From Dorea_D hominis (GTDB lineage Bacteria; Bacillota; Clostridia; Lachnospirales; Lachnospiraceae): DNA of 64,000 bases. Positions 7,571 to 15,060 of the stretch are shown piece after piece. Made by a program: the position numbers and the translations under genes. Positions within the stretch are counted from its first letter, which is position 1. Each line of letters starts with the position of its first letter. Below the pieces are notes generated by a model. It saw only the letters and a program-made list of their open reading frames with translations, had not been told where the DNA came from and made no database searches. The stretch spans positions 131,858 through 195,857 of the forward strand of contig NZ_JACOOY010000006.1 in the NCBI RefSeq assembly GCF_014287705.1. The letters run 5' to 3'.

Positions 7571-10165
7571 ATGAAAAGTAAATGGTACCGGTCAAAAGGA
7601 ATGAAATTCATCCTGATTATTCTGGCGCACATTTTTGTGATCACGGCGACGACAGGTGGACTCTGGGTAACCGCGTATCCGATTTTCCGACAGGAGATTT
7701 TTGAAGGAAAACCGGCAAAAAAATACGAGGATTCCAGGAATTTTAATACTCAGATGAAGGACTATACGGCACAGGTTGTGAACGGAATCAGTGCGCGAAA
7801 GTATTTTGAAACAGAAGGAAAATTTGATCCGAATAAAATCGTAGATATTGAAGCTTATGATCAGAAAAAAAAATATACGGGCAGGAATGAGAGCGGACTG
7901 GCGTATCGATTAAAGGATCTGCTGAAATGGAATGACACGATGAATTCCACAAAAGATACGAATGCGGAGAATCCGATTATTGTCTGCAGAAAGAAAGATG
8001 GTTCTTATCATTATTATCGCTATTCTAAATTTGCAGCGCTTGTTAATGCAAAGAAACTGAAATTTATTTTGAATGCAGGAAGCGAAACATCTACAGAAGA
8101 GATTCTTTCTTCTTTAAAGGCAGGAAATTATGATTATGACAGCGAGAATTATGTTGGGGGCAGTGAGATTCGAGGGATTCAGGGCAGCAATAATGAATTA
8201 AAGTATGTAGATTGTTGGAGCTATGATGGATATTCGATGGAAGAGCCGTATGCCCCGGTAGGAGCCGACAGCCTGATGAATCTTGCCAATAAAGATTCCA
8301 GATGGAATGGCAGACTGAATGATGCTTATAATCTTGTGACAAGTGTGGTAGACAGTCTGAGTGAGCGTTATTCAGAATATCAGAACACGAATGAAGATAT
8401 TGAAGAAGGAGACTCGAACTTCTATTATATTTACGCAGATATGAAGGCGGGAACGATTTATACAAATCAGAAAAGACTTGAAAATTTTCAGGAACTGGAC
8501 AACAATTTAAAGCTGCTCCGTAAAACCGGAAAATATGTAATTGTAAAATCCAAATTAAAGGATTTTAAGACGAATCTTCGAAGTGAGATTGCAGAAGCAT
8601 GGCGTGATGAGATTAAAAATACAGGAATCCAAAAGAAGGATTTTGTCTTTGCAGCATGTGTAAATACAAACTATCCGATTGCAGATCATTTTTATTCAGA
8701 AAATCAGCTTTATGAAAAATACGGTTCAGCTATCCGTGGAATCTGTATGCTCTCAGTGATTGCATTTGCACTTTTTGTGATCTGTGTAATCTGGCTCACA
8801 GCGATTGCGGGACGCAGAGCAAAAGATGAAGAAATGCATCTGGCGGGATTTGACCGGTGGAAAACGGAGATTGCCGCAGTATTGATCATAGGTCTCTGGG
8901 TGACAGCAGCTGTAGTGGGTAATTTTGTTTGCTTTGATGATTATTTACAGAAAACAGAGGGGACTTTTTATAGTCAGGCAGATTATGTAAAAAATGCGAT
9001 CCCTTATATTATTGTGGGAGGAATTTTCGGCTCATATACATGCAGTATGTTTCTGATCGGATTTTTAAGTTTCGTCCGCAGGATCAAAGCGCATATCGTC
9101 TGGAAAAACAGTCTTTCACGAATGTTCTGTCACCTGGTCAGGGATATTGCGCAGAATATGTCTTCGCTGTGGCGTAATATCATGCTTTTTGTACTTTTTG
9201 TTGTTTTGCACTGGATTGTCATGATTACAGATACTTATGGATTTCCGCTGTTCATGATGCTGTTGGCGGAGCTTGCAGTGTTTGTATATCTGGTCTATGA
9301 TGGAATCGAAAGAGCGAAGATCAAAGACGGTGTAAAGAAGATTGCAGCAGGGGAACTGGACTATAAAGTGCCGACAGAAGGTATGTTTAGCAGTCAGAAG
9401 GAAGTGGCAGAAGGAATTAACTCTGTTGGTGCCGGTCTGGAAGTGGCTGTGGAAGCGAGCATTAAGAATGAACGTCTGAAAACGAATTTGATCACGAATG
9501 TTTCGCATGATATTAAGACGCCATTGACATCAATCATTAACTATGTGAATCTCCTGAAAAATGAGAATTTCGATGATCCGAGAATCCAGAGATATATCGA
9601 AGTGCTGGAACAGAAATCCATGCGTCTGAAAACATTGACAGAAGATGTTGTGGAAGCATCTAAGATTACTTCCGGTAATATTAAGCTGGAATGTATGAAA
9701 CTGGATTTCACAGAGCTTGTATTGCAGACAAGTGCAGAGTATGAAGAGAAGTTTGAAGAAAGAAATTTGACGGAAATTCAGCATCTTCCAAAAGAGAAAG
9801 CACTCGTCTATATTGATGGAAGAAGAACATGGCGGATCCTTGCAAACTTATACAATAATGCCGCCAAGTATGCAATGACGGGCAGCAGGATCTATACAGA
9901 TCTGAAAGTGACGGAAGGTGCGGTTATCTTCAGCATTAAAAATATTTCCGAACAGCCGTTAAATATCAATGCAGATCAGCTGACAGAGCGCTTTATCCGC
10001 GGAGATATTTCCAGAAGTACAGAGGGAAGCGGACTGGGACTTTCCATTGCCCAGACACTGACAGAGATGCAGAAAGGTAAGTTTGAACTGTATCTGGACG
10101 GTGATCTGTTTAAGGCAACCGTTACATTTCCGAAAGTACAGGAAGAACAAAGTACACAAATCTGA
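7571..10165 (+). CDS. large multi-pass sensor histidine kinase
   Basis: At 864 residues this is about twice the usual kinase length. One N-terminal helix (about residues 12-34) is followed by an extracellular region of roughly 350 residues. Then come at least four more helices (about 390-415, 435-455, 475-500 and 535-580), a HAMP-like linker (KIAAGELDYKVP), and a kinase core. The H-box NVSHDIKTP gives H646; the ATPase part has LANLYNNAAKYAM and SGLGLSIAQTL. The extracellular region has no domain I recognise. It is co-transcribed with the regulator 33 bases upstream, with AGGAGA before its ATG. The stimulus is unknown. Confidence 0.88.
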   Translation: MKSKWYRSKGMKFILIILAHIFVITATTGGLWVTAYPIFRQEIFEGKPAKKYEDSRNFNTQMKDYTAQVVNGISARKYFETEGKFDPNKIVDIEAYDQKKKYTGRNESGLAYRLKDLLKWNDTMNSTKDTNAENPIIVCRKKDGSYHYYRYSKFAALVNAKKLKFILNAGSETSTEEILSSLKAGNYDYDSENYVGGSEIRGIQGSNNELKYVDCWSYDGYSMEEPYAPVGADSLMNLANKDSRWNGRLNDAYNLVTSVVDSLSERYSEYQNTNEDIEEGDSNFYYIYADMKAGTIYTNQKRLENFQELDNNLKLLRKTGKYVIVKSKLKDFKTNLRSEIAEAWRDEIKNTGIQKKDFVFAACVNTNYPIADHFYSENQLYEKYGSAIRGICMLSVIAFALFVICVIWLTAIAGRRAKDEEMHLAGFDRWKTEIAAVLIIGLWVTAAVVGNFVCFDDYLQKTEGTFYSQADYVKNAIPYIIVGGIFGSYTCSMFLIGFLSFVRRIKAHIVWKNSLSRMFCHLVRDIAQNMSSLWRNIMLFVLFVVLHWIVMITDTYGFPLFMMLLAELAVFVYLVYDGIERAKIKDGVKKIAAGELDYKVPTEGMFSSQKEVAEGINSVGAGLEVAVEASIKNERLKTNLITNVSHDIKTPLTSIINYVNLLKNENFDDPRIQRYIEVLEQKSMRLKTLTEDVVEASKITSGNIKLECMKLDFTELVLQTSAEYEEKFEERNLTEIQHLPKEKALVYIDGRRTWRILANLYNNAAKYAMTGSRIYTDLKVTEGAVIFSIKNISEQPLNINADQLTERFIRGDISRSTEGSGLGLSIAQTLTEMQKGKFELYLDGDLFKATVTFPKVQEEQSTQI

Positions 10166-10188
10166 TTTTTCTGTTATAATATATGATT

Positions 10189-11346
10189 ATGGAAGAATTA
10201 AGAAAATTATTAAATGAACAATTAAATAAAGATTTCGGCTCCGCTGTATTAAGCGGAGCCCATGATAAGACGGGGGTGACGAAAGTGCGCGTCCGTCCAC
10301 TTATAAAACGGGGAGAACTGCTCTTTCAGCTGGAGTCTTTCCGCAACAATCAGGCATTTCATGAGAACTTATCAGTAGAAGAGACCTGTGAGAAGATCCT
10401 TGCATATATGCAGTCAATGAAACAGATGCAGATGGAGACGCGAACTTACAATTATACGGTTCTTGTCAGTAAGAAAGGAAAAGTGACCATCAAAAGACGA
10501 ATGCAGCAGGGAAACTGGAAACAGGTAGATCTTACGCACAACCGGAAGAAACACTATATTCTGGAAGAAGGAACCATGGTGCCTTTTTTGCGTGATCTGG
10601 GTGTTATGACTGCCGATGGGAAGATCGTGCATGCGAAGTTTGACAAGTTCCGGCAGATCAACCGTTTTCTTGAATTTGTAGAAGATGTGTTGCCGCAGTT
10701 TCCAAAAGACAGGGAAGTTACAATCCTTGATTTTGGATGTGGCAAGTCTTATCTGACATTTGCCATGTATTATTATTTGCATGAACTGAAGAAATACGAT
10801 GTCTGCATGATCGGACTGGATCTGAAGACGGATGTAATCCGTCACTGCAATGAACTGAGTGAGAAATATGGCTATGAGAAACTGAAATTTCTGGAGGGAA
10901 ATATTGCCGATTATACAGGGGCGAGTGAAGTAGATATGGTGGTTACACTGCATGCCTGCGATACGGCAACGGATTTCGCACTTGAGAAGGCGGTTGGATG
11001 GAATGCAAAAGTAATTTTGTCGGTTCCTTGCTGCCAGCATGAAGTGAACCGCCAGATTGCCAGTGATATATTAAAACCGGTATTAAAATACGGACTTTTA
11101 AAAGAACGTTTTGCGGCGATTGTGACAGACGGACTTCGTGCAGAATATCTGGAATCTGTCGGTTATGATGTACAGATACTGGAATTTATCGATATGGAAC
11201 ATACGCCGAAAAATCTGCTTATCCGTGCAATAAAGAATGACAAAAAAGAACAGAGCAGAGAGCAGAGTAAAGAAGAAATCCGTAAGTGCGAAGCATTCTT
11301 ACATGTGAAACCGACACTGGGACAACTGTTGAAGGAGATGGAATGA
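10189..11346 (+). CDS. class I SAM-dependent methyltransferase (Methyltransf_32-like)
   Basis: The 385-residue protein has a Rossmann methyltransferase core starting near residue 180 with motif I ILDFGCGKSYL. An acidic residue ending the next strand follows (IGLDLK), then VTLHACDTATD and SVPCCQHE, which are signatures of the METTL25/GSTCD-like Methyltransf_32 group. In that group CCQHE lies where substrate binds. The N-terminal 150 residues resemble an RNA-binding or adaptor region, but this is a guess. No ribosome binding site precedes the ATG at 10189 (or the in-frame ATG at 10183). A -10-like TATAAT ends at 10180, so the message may be leaderless. The substrate is unknown. Confidence 0.75.
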   Translation: MEELRKLLNEQLNKDFGSAVLSGAHDKTGVTKVRVRPLIKRGELLFQLESFRNNQAFHENLSVEETCEKILAYMQSMKQMQMETRTYNYTVLVSKKGKVTIKRRMQQGNWKQVDLTHNRKKHYILEEGTMVPFLRDLGVMTADGKIVHAKFDKFRQINRFLEFVEDVLPQFPKDREVTILDFGCGKSYLTFAMYYYLHELKKYDVCMIGLDLKTDVIRHCNELSEKYGYEKLKFLEGNIADYTGASEVDMVVTLHACDTATDFALEKAVGWNAKVILSVPCCQHEVNRQIASDILKPVLKYGLLKERFAAIVTDGLRAEYLESVGYDVQILEFIDMEHTPKNLLIRAIKNDKKEQSREQSKEEIRKCEAFLHVKPTLGQLLKEME

Positions 11347-13769
11347 TTTTGAAAAAAAGAATAAGAGATGGAATTATCTTAGCCGGTGTATTTATCATGG
11401 CTGTTCTGGTATTCAGTTATCTGACAAATAAAGGGGATGACTCCATGACAGCAGATCTCGGATCAGCGACATTTCCACAGATTTCATTTGATTGTGACGG
11501 ATTTGGTGTCAATGCCGTGCCGGGATACGCAAAACAGATGAATATTACAGAGGTCCGTGATACGATTACTCCTGTATTGAAAAATAAACTGGATATGGAG
11601 CTGATTCCATATGACAATAAGATCAGCAGTCTGGAATATAAGATTTATACACTGGATGGGACAGAATGTCTGCATGAAGATACGGTGAAGAATCCGGAAA
11701 CAGATGTGAGTCTTCCGCTTGGCTCGGCAAGTGTACTCGGTGAAGAGCGTGTAATGGAAGTGATCCTTCATCTGGAGACGGGAAAAGATGTGTATTTTTA
11801 TACAAGAGTTGCGCAGACGAATGAGACAAATATGAGTGCCTGCATGGATTATATCAAGGCATTCCATGAGGCAACGGTCGATAAGAATACGGATACGGAT
11901 ATCAGCACAGCACTGGAAGCGGATGAAGAGAGCAGCAATACATCCTATGGGCATGTAACGATTCATTCCAATTATTCACAGGTTACGTGGGGCGATTTAA
12001 AGCCCGAGATTGAGGGCGGTGAACGCTGGAGCGTAAAGGAGACGACTTCTACAGGAACGAGTGTCCAGCTTGAATATCGGGTGAAATGCAAAGGCGAAAA
12101 AAACAAACAGGATACGTATAATGTAAAAGAATTTTTCCGCGTGCGTTACGACAAGACTGCACGCAGAGTCTATCTGCTTGATTATGACCGGACTGTGGAA
12201 CAGGTATTTGATCCTTCTTCCAAAGTGCTTTCAGCAAAAGGAATACTGCTTGGAATTACGGATGCAGACGTTCCGTATCTAATCAATAAAAAAGGTACGA
12301 TCGTGTCATTTGTGCAGGCGGATGAACTGTGGAATTATAACAAGGACCGCGACGAGCTGTCACTTGTATTTAGCTTTGCAAGTACAGAGAACAATGATGC
12401 AAGAAACCTTACATCTGAACATGAGATCCGTCTGCTCACAGCAGATAAAGCGGGAAATATCACATTTGCCGTATGTGGTTATATGAACCGCGGCGAACAT
12501 GAAGGCGAGGTCGGTATTGCCATTTACTACTATGATATAGAAAAAAATTCCGTAGAAGAGAAAGTGTTTGTGCAGACGGATCAGTCCTATGGAATTACTT
12601 CACAGAAACTCGGCAAATTAATTTACTACAGTGAAGATAATGGAGAGTTATATCTGTTAAATGATGGCGTTTTAAGAAAGACAGATGTAAATAAGAACCG
12701 GAGTGAAGAATTACAGACTGGTCTGACGGAAGGCAAATATGTTATTTCCGGAGACAGTCATCTGTTGGCATACTGTGCAGATGAGGACTTTTCCAGAATT
12801 ACAATTCTGAACCTGCAGAATGGAAAAGAACGGACAATTTCTGCAAAGAATAAAGAAGGTGTTCGTCCGCTTGGATTTATCGGTGGTGATTTTGTGTACG
12901 GACGTTTCCACCTGTCAGACGTTGGAAAGACAGCGGCGGGAGAATCTACAGATCCGATGTATCAGGTAGAAATTCGGAGCAGTAAAGGGGAGGTTGTGAA
13001 GAAATACAGCCAGAAGAAGATCTATGTGCTGGATGCGAAAGTAGAAGATAACCGTATTATTCTGGAGCAGGCAAAGAAAAAGAACGGCACATACATTAAG
13101 ACAACCGAAGAATATATTACAAATAATGAAGAAAAAGACGAAAGCAATATTATGCTGGAGACTTATAAGACTGATTTGAAAGGCGCGCAGATGCGTCTGA
13201 CTTATGCAGACGGAGTTTCTGACAAAGAACCGAAGCTGTTAAGACCAAAACAGGTATTGTTTGAGAAACCGAAAGTTGTAAATGTACAGAAAGCAGAAAG
13301 TAAAGAAGAATACTATGTATTTGGATACGGAAAATTGCAGGAAATTTACAAACAGGCGGGCGATGCGATTCAATCAGCGGATAACTACGGAGGTGTAGTG
13401 GTTGATCAGAATCAGGAATATATCTGGCAGCGGGGCAACCGTGATCTGCAATATAAGATCAGCGCCACAAGTAAGCCGGTAGAAGGACTGCGTTCTGAAT
13501 TGAATGGCGGCGCGACACCGATGGAAGCGATCAGCAAGACATTTGGCGAGGATGCGTTGGACTTGAGTGGCTGTAAAGCTGAACAGATCGCATATGTAAT
13601 GAACCAGGGAAAACCTGTGATCGCAGTTACGGAAAATAAAAAATATGTGATTTTGATTGGTTATACGGAGACGGATGTGACATATGTTGAAGCGAAAAAT
13701 GGCAAGAGCCATACGGTAAGTCTGGAGAAGATGGATAAAAAAGCCAATGGAAATTATATTGGGAGTTAA
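11343..13769 (+). CDS. membrane-anchored extracytoplasmic protein of unknown function
   Basis: The ATG overlaps the preceding TGA (ATGA) and has GAAGGAGAT upstream, so it is coupled to the methyltransferase. The 808-residue product has a basic start, one membrane helix (about residues 10-28) and then a long exported part rich in beta structure. The middle section repeats short segments such as ITILNLQNGKERTI that suggest a beta-propeller. The last 90 residues (from about YGGVVVDQNQEYIWQRG) resemble a C39-like papain fold ending in KPVIAVTENKKYVILIGY. The usual catalytic histidine position reads KY and no nucleophilic cysteine is seen at the start of that region. If the fold is right it is probably inactive. 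No named function is supported. Confidence 0.65.
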   Translation: MILKKRIRDGIILAGVFIMAVLVFSYLTNKGDDSMTADLGSATFPQISFDCDGFGVNAVPGYAKQMNITEVRDTITPVLKNKLDMELIPYDNKISSLEYKIYTLDGTECLHEDTVKNPETDVSLPLGSASVLGEERVMEVILHLETGKDVYFYTRVAQTNETNMSACMDYIKAFHEATVDKNTDTDISTALEADEESSNTSYGHVTIHSNYSQVTWGDLKPEIEGGERWSVKETTSTGTSVQLEYRVKCKGEKNKQDTYNVKEFFRVRYDKTARRVYLLDYDRTVEQVFDPSSKVLSAKGILLGITDADVPYLINKKGTIVSFVQADELWNYNKDRDELSLVFSFASTENNDARNLTSEHEIRLLTADKAGNITFAVCGYMNRGEHEGEVGIAIYYYDIEKNSVEEKVFVQTDQSYGITSQKLGKLIYYSEDNGELYLLNDGVLRKTDVNKNRSEELQTGLTEGKYVISGDSHLLAYCADEDFSRITILNLQNGKERTISAKNKEGVRPLGFIGGDFVYGRFHLSDVGKTAAGESTDPMYQVEIRSSKGEVVKKYSQKKIYVLDAKVEDNRIILEQAKKKNGTYIKTTEEYITNNEEKDESNIMLETYKTDLKGAQMRLTYADGVSDKEPKLLRPKQVLFEKPKVVNVQKAESKEEYYVFGYGKLQEIYKQAGDAIQSADNYGGVVVDQNQEYIWQRGNRDLQYKISATSKPVEGLRSELNGGATPMEAISKTFGEDALDLSGCKAEQIAYVMNQGKPVIAVTENKKYVILIGYTETDVTYVEAKNGKSHTVSLEKMDKKANGNYIGS

Positions 13770-13774
13770 CTAAG

Positions 13775-13822
13775 AAAGAGCTGTGACAGGGTGAAAAATT
13801 CACTCTGACGCAGCTCTTTGTT
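13775..13822 (+). terminator. rho-independent terminator
   Basis: AAAGAGCTG at 13775-13783 pairs with CAGCTCTTT at 13811-13819, with an inner GTGAA/TTCAC stem, followed by TTGTT-rich sequence. It closes the 6833-13769 group. Confidence 0.8.
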
Positions 13823-13845
13823 ATGTAATAGAAACGTAGAGTGTT

Positions 13846-13946
13846 GCAAGCTGTCTACGTTCCACTCCGGTCGTTGCTAAACGAGCGTCACAGGCGCTCA
13901 GCAACGCGCTCGGCGCGAGAATGTGCCAAGGCACATTCTATTTTAT
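13846..13946 (+). repeat. hairpin-rich intergenic repeat, family C copy 1
   Basis: This segment reaches the stop codon of queT. It contains GTTCCACTCCGG, TTGCTAAACGAG and a perfect 10-bp hairpin AGAATGTGCC/GGCACATTCT followed by ATTTTATTT. It aligns along its length, at roughly 70 percent by eye, with 35850-35950 upstream of proS. On the plus strand the final hairpin could serve as a terminator. Confidence 0.6.
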
Positions 13947-14435
13947 TTATGCATTTTGAAATACGATATGTTTGTATTTGTCCAGCGCATATGCAAGGAT
14001 CAGTCCGAGTATACCACAGGAAATCACTTCGCCGATACCTACCGTCAGCATCATGAACGGAATTGGTAAAGTTACACCGTAGCCATAACGCAGAACGAAT
14101 GGAACAACAATAATATTTGCAATGATTGGTGGAAGTGGTGCGAGGATGCGGTTCTGGTTGCGAAGCTTCCATGTAAAGAAAGCACCGATCAAAGTGGCAA
14201 GACTTCCGAAGATGATATCCGGAAGGATTGCTCCGCCTAAGATGTTACCGATCAGGCATCCGACAAATAATCCTGGAACGGCAGCCGGAGTAAAGACCGG
14301 AAGAATTGTAAGCGCCTCCGAAATACGAACCTGCACTTCTCCGAACGAGAAAGCTGCACCGACATAGGTGATGACAACATAGATGGCAGCAATCATGGCA
14401 GCCTGTGTCATGTAAGTGATGTTTTTGTTTTTCAT
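13947..14435 (-). CDS. queT: QueT-family queuosine precursor ECF transporter S component
   Basis: The 162-residue integral membrane protein has five to six helices and the QueT family pattern: the YMTQAAMIAAIYVVIT start, FGEVQVRISEALTILP, and a glycine-rich FVGCLIGNILGG segment. It is the substrate-binding subunit of an energy-coupling-factor transporter for a queuosine precursor such as preQ1 or queuine, using shared EcfAAT subunits encoded elsewhere. The preQ1-I-like riboswitch directly upstream supports the substrate strongly. The ribosome binding site AAGGAG is part of that riboswitch. Confidence 0.92.
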   Translation of the reverse strand: MKNKNITYMTQAAMIAAIYVVITYVGAAFSFGEVQVRISEALTILPVFTPAAVPGLFVGCLIGNILGGAILPDIIFGSLATLIGAFFTWKLRNQNRILAPLPPIIANIIVVPFVLRYGYGVTLPIPFMMLTVGIGEVISCGILGLILAYALDKYKHIVFQNA

Positions 14436-14446
14436 TTTTCATATCT

Positions 14447-14487
14447 CCTTTAGTTTTGTTTTACGAGTGGAAGGTCACGAACACTCG
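14447..14487 (-). promoter_or_regulatory. preQ1-I riboswitch in the queT leader
   Basis: On the minus strand the stem CGAGTG (14487-14482) pairs with CACTCG (14469-14464) across the loop TTCGTGACCTTC. An A-rich tail, TAAAACAAAACTAAAGGAG, follows. The loop CCTT can pair with AAGG of the tail, closing the H-type pseudoknot and burying the ribosome binding site. The layout matches preQ1-I aptamers, including the GUnACC-like loop and AACAAAAC-like tail of the Thermoanaerobacter tengcongensis example. It probably switches translation off when preQ1 is bound. Confidence 0.85.
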
Positions 14488-14638
14488 ATTCATTTTCGCG
14501 CAGCAATGAGTCAGGCGGCATGCTTGCATGAATGTCTGACGAATGCCACGGAGGCATATACAGTTGGTATATGGCCTACGCCGGAAATCGGCGGTCAACC
14601 CAATAAGACCTTGTTTTTGTGGGGTTATAACGGGTGAT
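14488..14638 (-). other. structured queT leader upstream of the riboswitch
   Basis: Between the promoter and the aptamer lie about 150 bases with several hairpins on the minus strand. They include GTCAG...CTGAC enclosing CATGC/GCATG (about 14508-14540), GCCATATAC/GTATATG with GCC...GGC (about 14546-14577) and CCGCCG/CGGCG (about 14580-14594). The CATGCTTGCATG core also occurs in the B-family repeats at 35598 and 43457. No known regulatory class is recognised here, and it may be repeat DNA inside the leader. Confidence 0.5.
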
Positions 14639-14667
14639 AGTATAGCATATCCGGCGGCAGGATTCAA
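14639..14667 (-). promoter_or_regulatory. queT promoter
   Basis: On the minus strand TTGAAT (14667-14662), a 17-bp spacer and TATACT (14644-14639) form a good vegetative promoter. Transcription would start near 14632 and give a leader of about 200 nt. Confidence 0.7.
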
Positions 14668-14743
14668 GCGGGAAGGGCAGTGAAACGCACACTTATTCAT
14701 GAATTTTTAAATTTTCATACCATATTCTAATGAAATTTACATA

Positions 14744-14772
14744 TTGTATTGCAAAAATACATATGATATAAC
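14744..14772 (+). promoter_or_regulatory. candidate promoter for structured RNA
   Basis: TTGTAT, a 17-bp spacer and TATAAC would start transcription near 14779, directly before the hairpin-rich stretch. The fit to consensus is moderate. Confidence 0.45.
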
Positions 14773-14775
14773 GCC

Positions 14776-14890
14776 AATAGGCAAAAAGATAATGCTATTC
14801 CTAATTCTGGTGTGGAAAGGCTTAACTCCACAGGCTAATTGTCACTATCTAACCATTTGATGATGTAGTGGCAAACTACACCAGCCGCAA
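14776..14890 (+). ncRNA. structured RNA candidate upstream of the transglutaminase-like gene
   Basis: AATAG...CTATT forms a first hairpin. CTGGTGT (14807-14813) pairs with ACACCAG (14878-14884), enclosing TGTGGA...TCCACA and GTCACTA...TAGTGGC as a three-way junction. An alternative hairpin TGTAGT/ACTACA (14864-14880) would break both the outer and the second inner helix, which is a switch-like arrangement. I can see loose similarity to c-di-GMP-I (GEMM) riboswitches (GGCTAA, TGGC, CAGCCG) but the core motifs do not line up. The class is unassigned. Confidence 0.4.
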
Positions 14891-14959
14891 CAGAATGTTG
14901 AACATGTTGAAAAAATATCACTATAGATTTCCTTTATAACGTTTATTATAATTATAAAT

Positions 14960-14988
14960 TTGACTTGTACAAGCATGCTTTCTAATAT
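14960..14988 (+). promoter_or_regulatory. promoter of the Ig-like/transglutaminase-like gene
   Basis: TTGACT, a 17-bp spacer and TAATAT put a start near 14995, about 65 bases before the coding region. It lies downstream of the structured element, so transcripts from here would not include that element. Confidence 0.6.
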
Positions 14989-15060
14989 GGAAGATATAAA
15001 CATACTAGGCTTATAGTGTGCTTATAATCCTACAAAAAGAGGAAAGGAAGGATGGATGTT

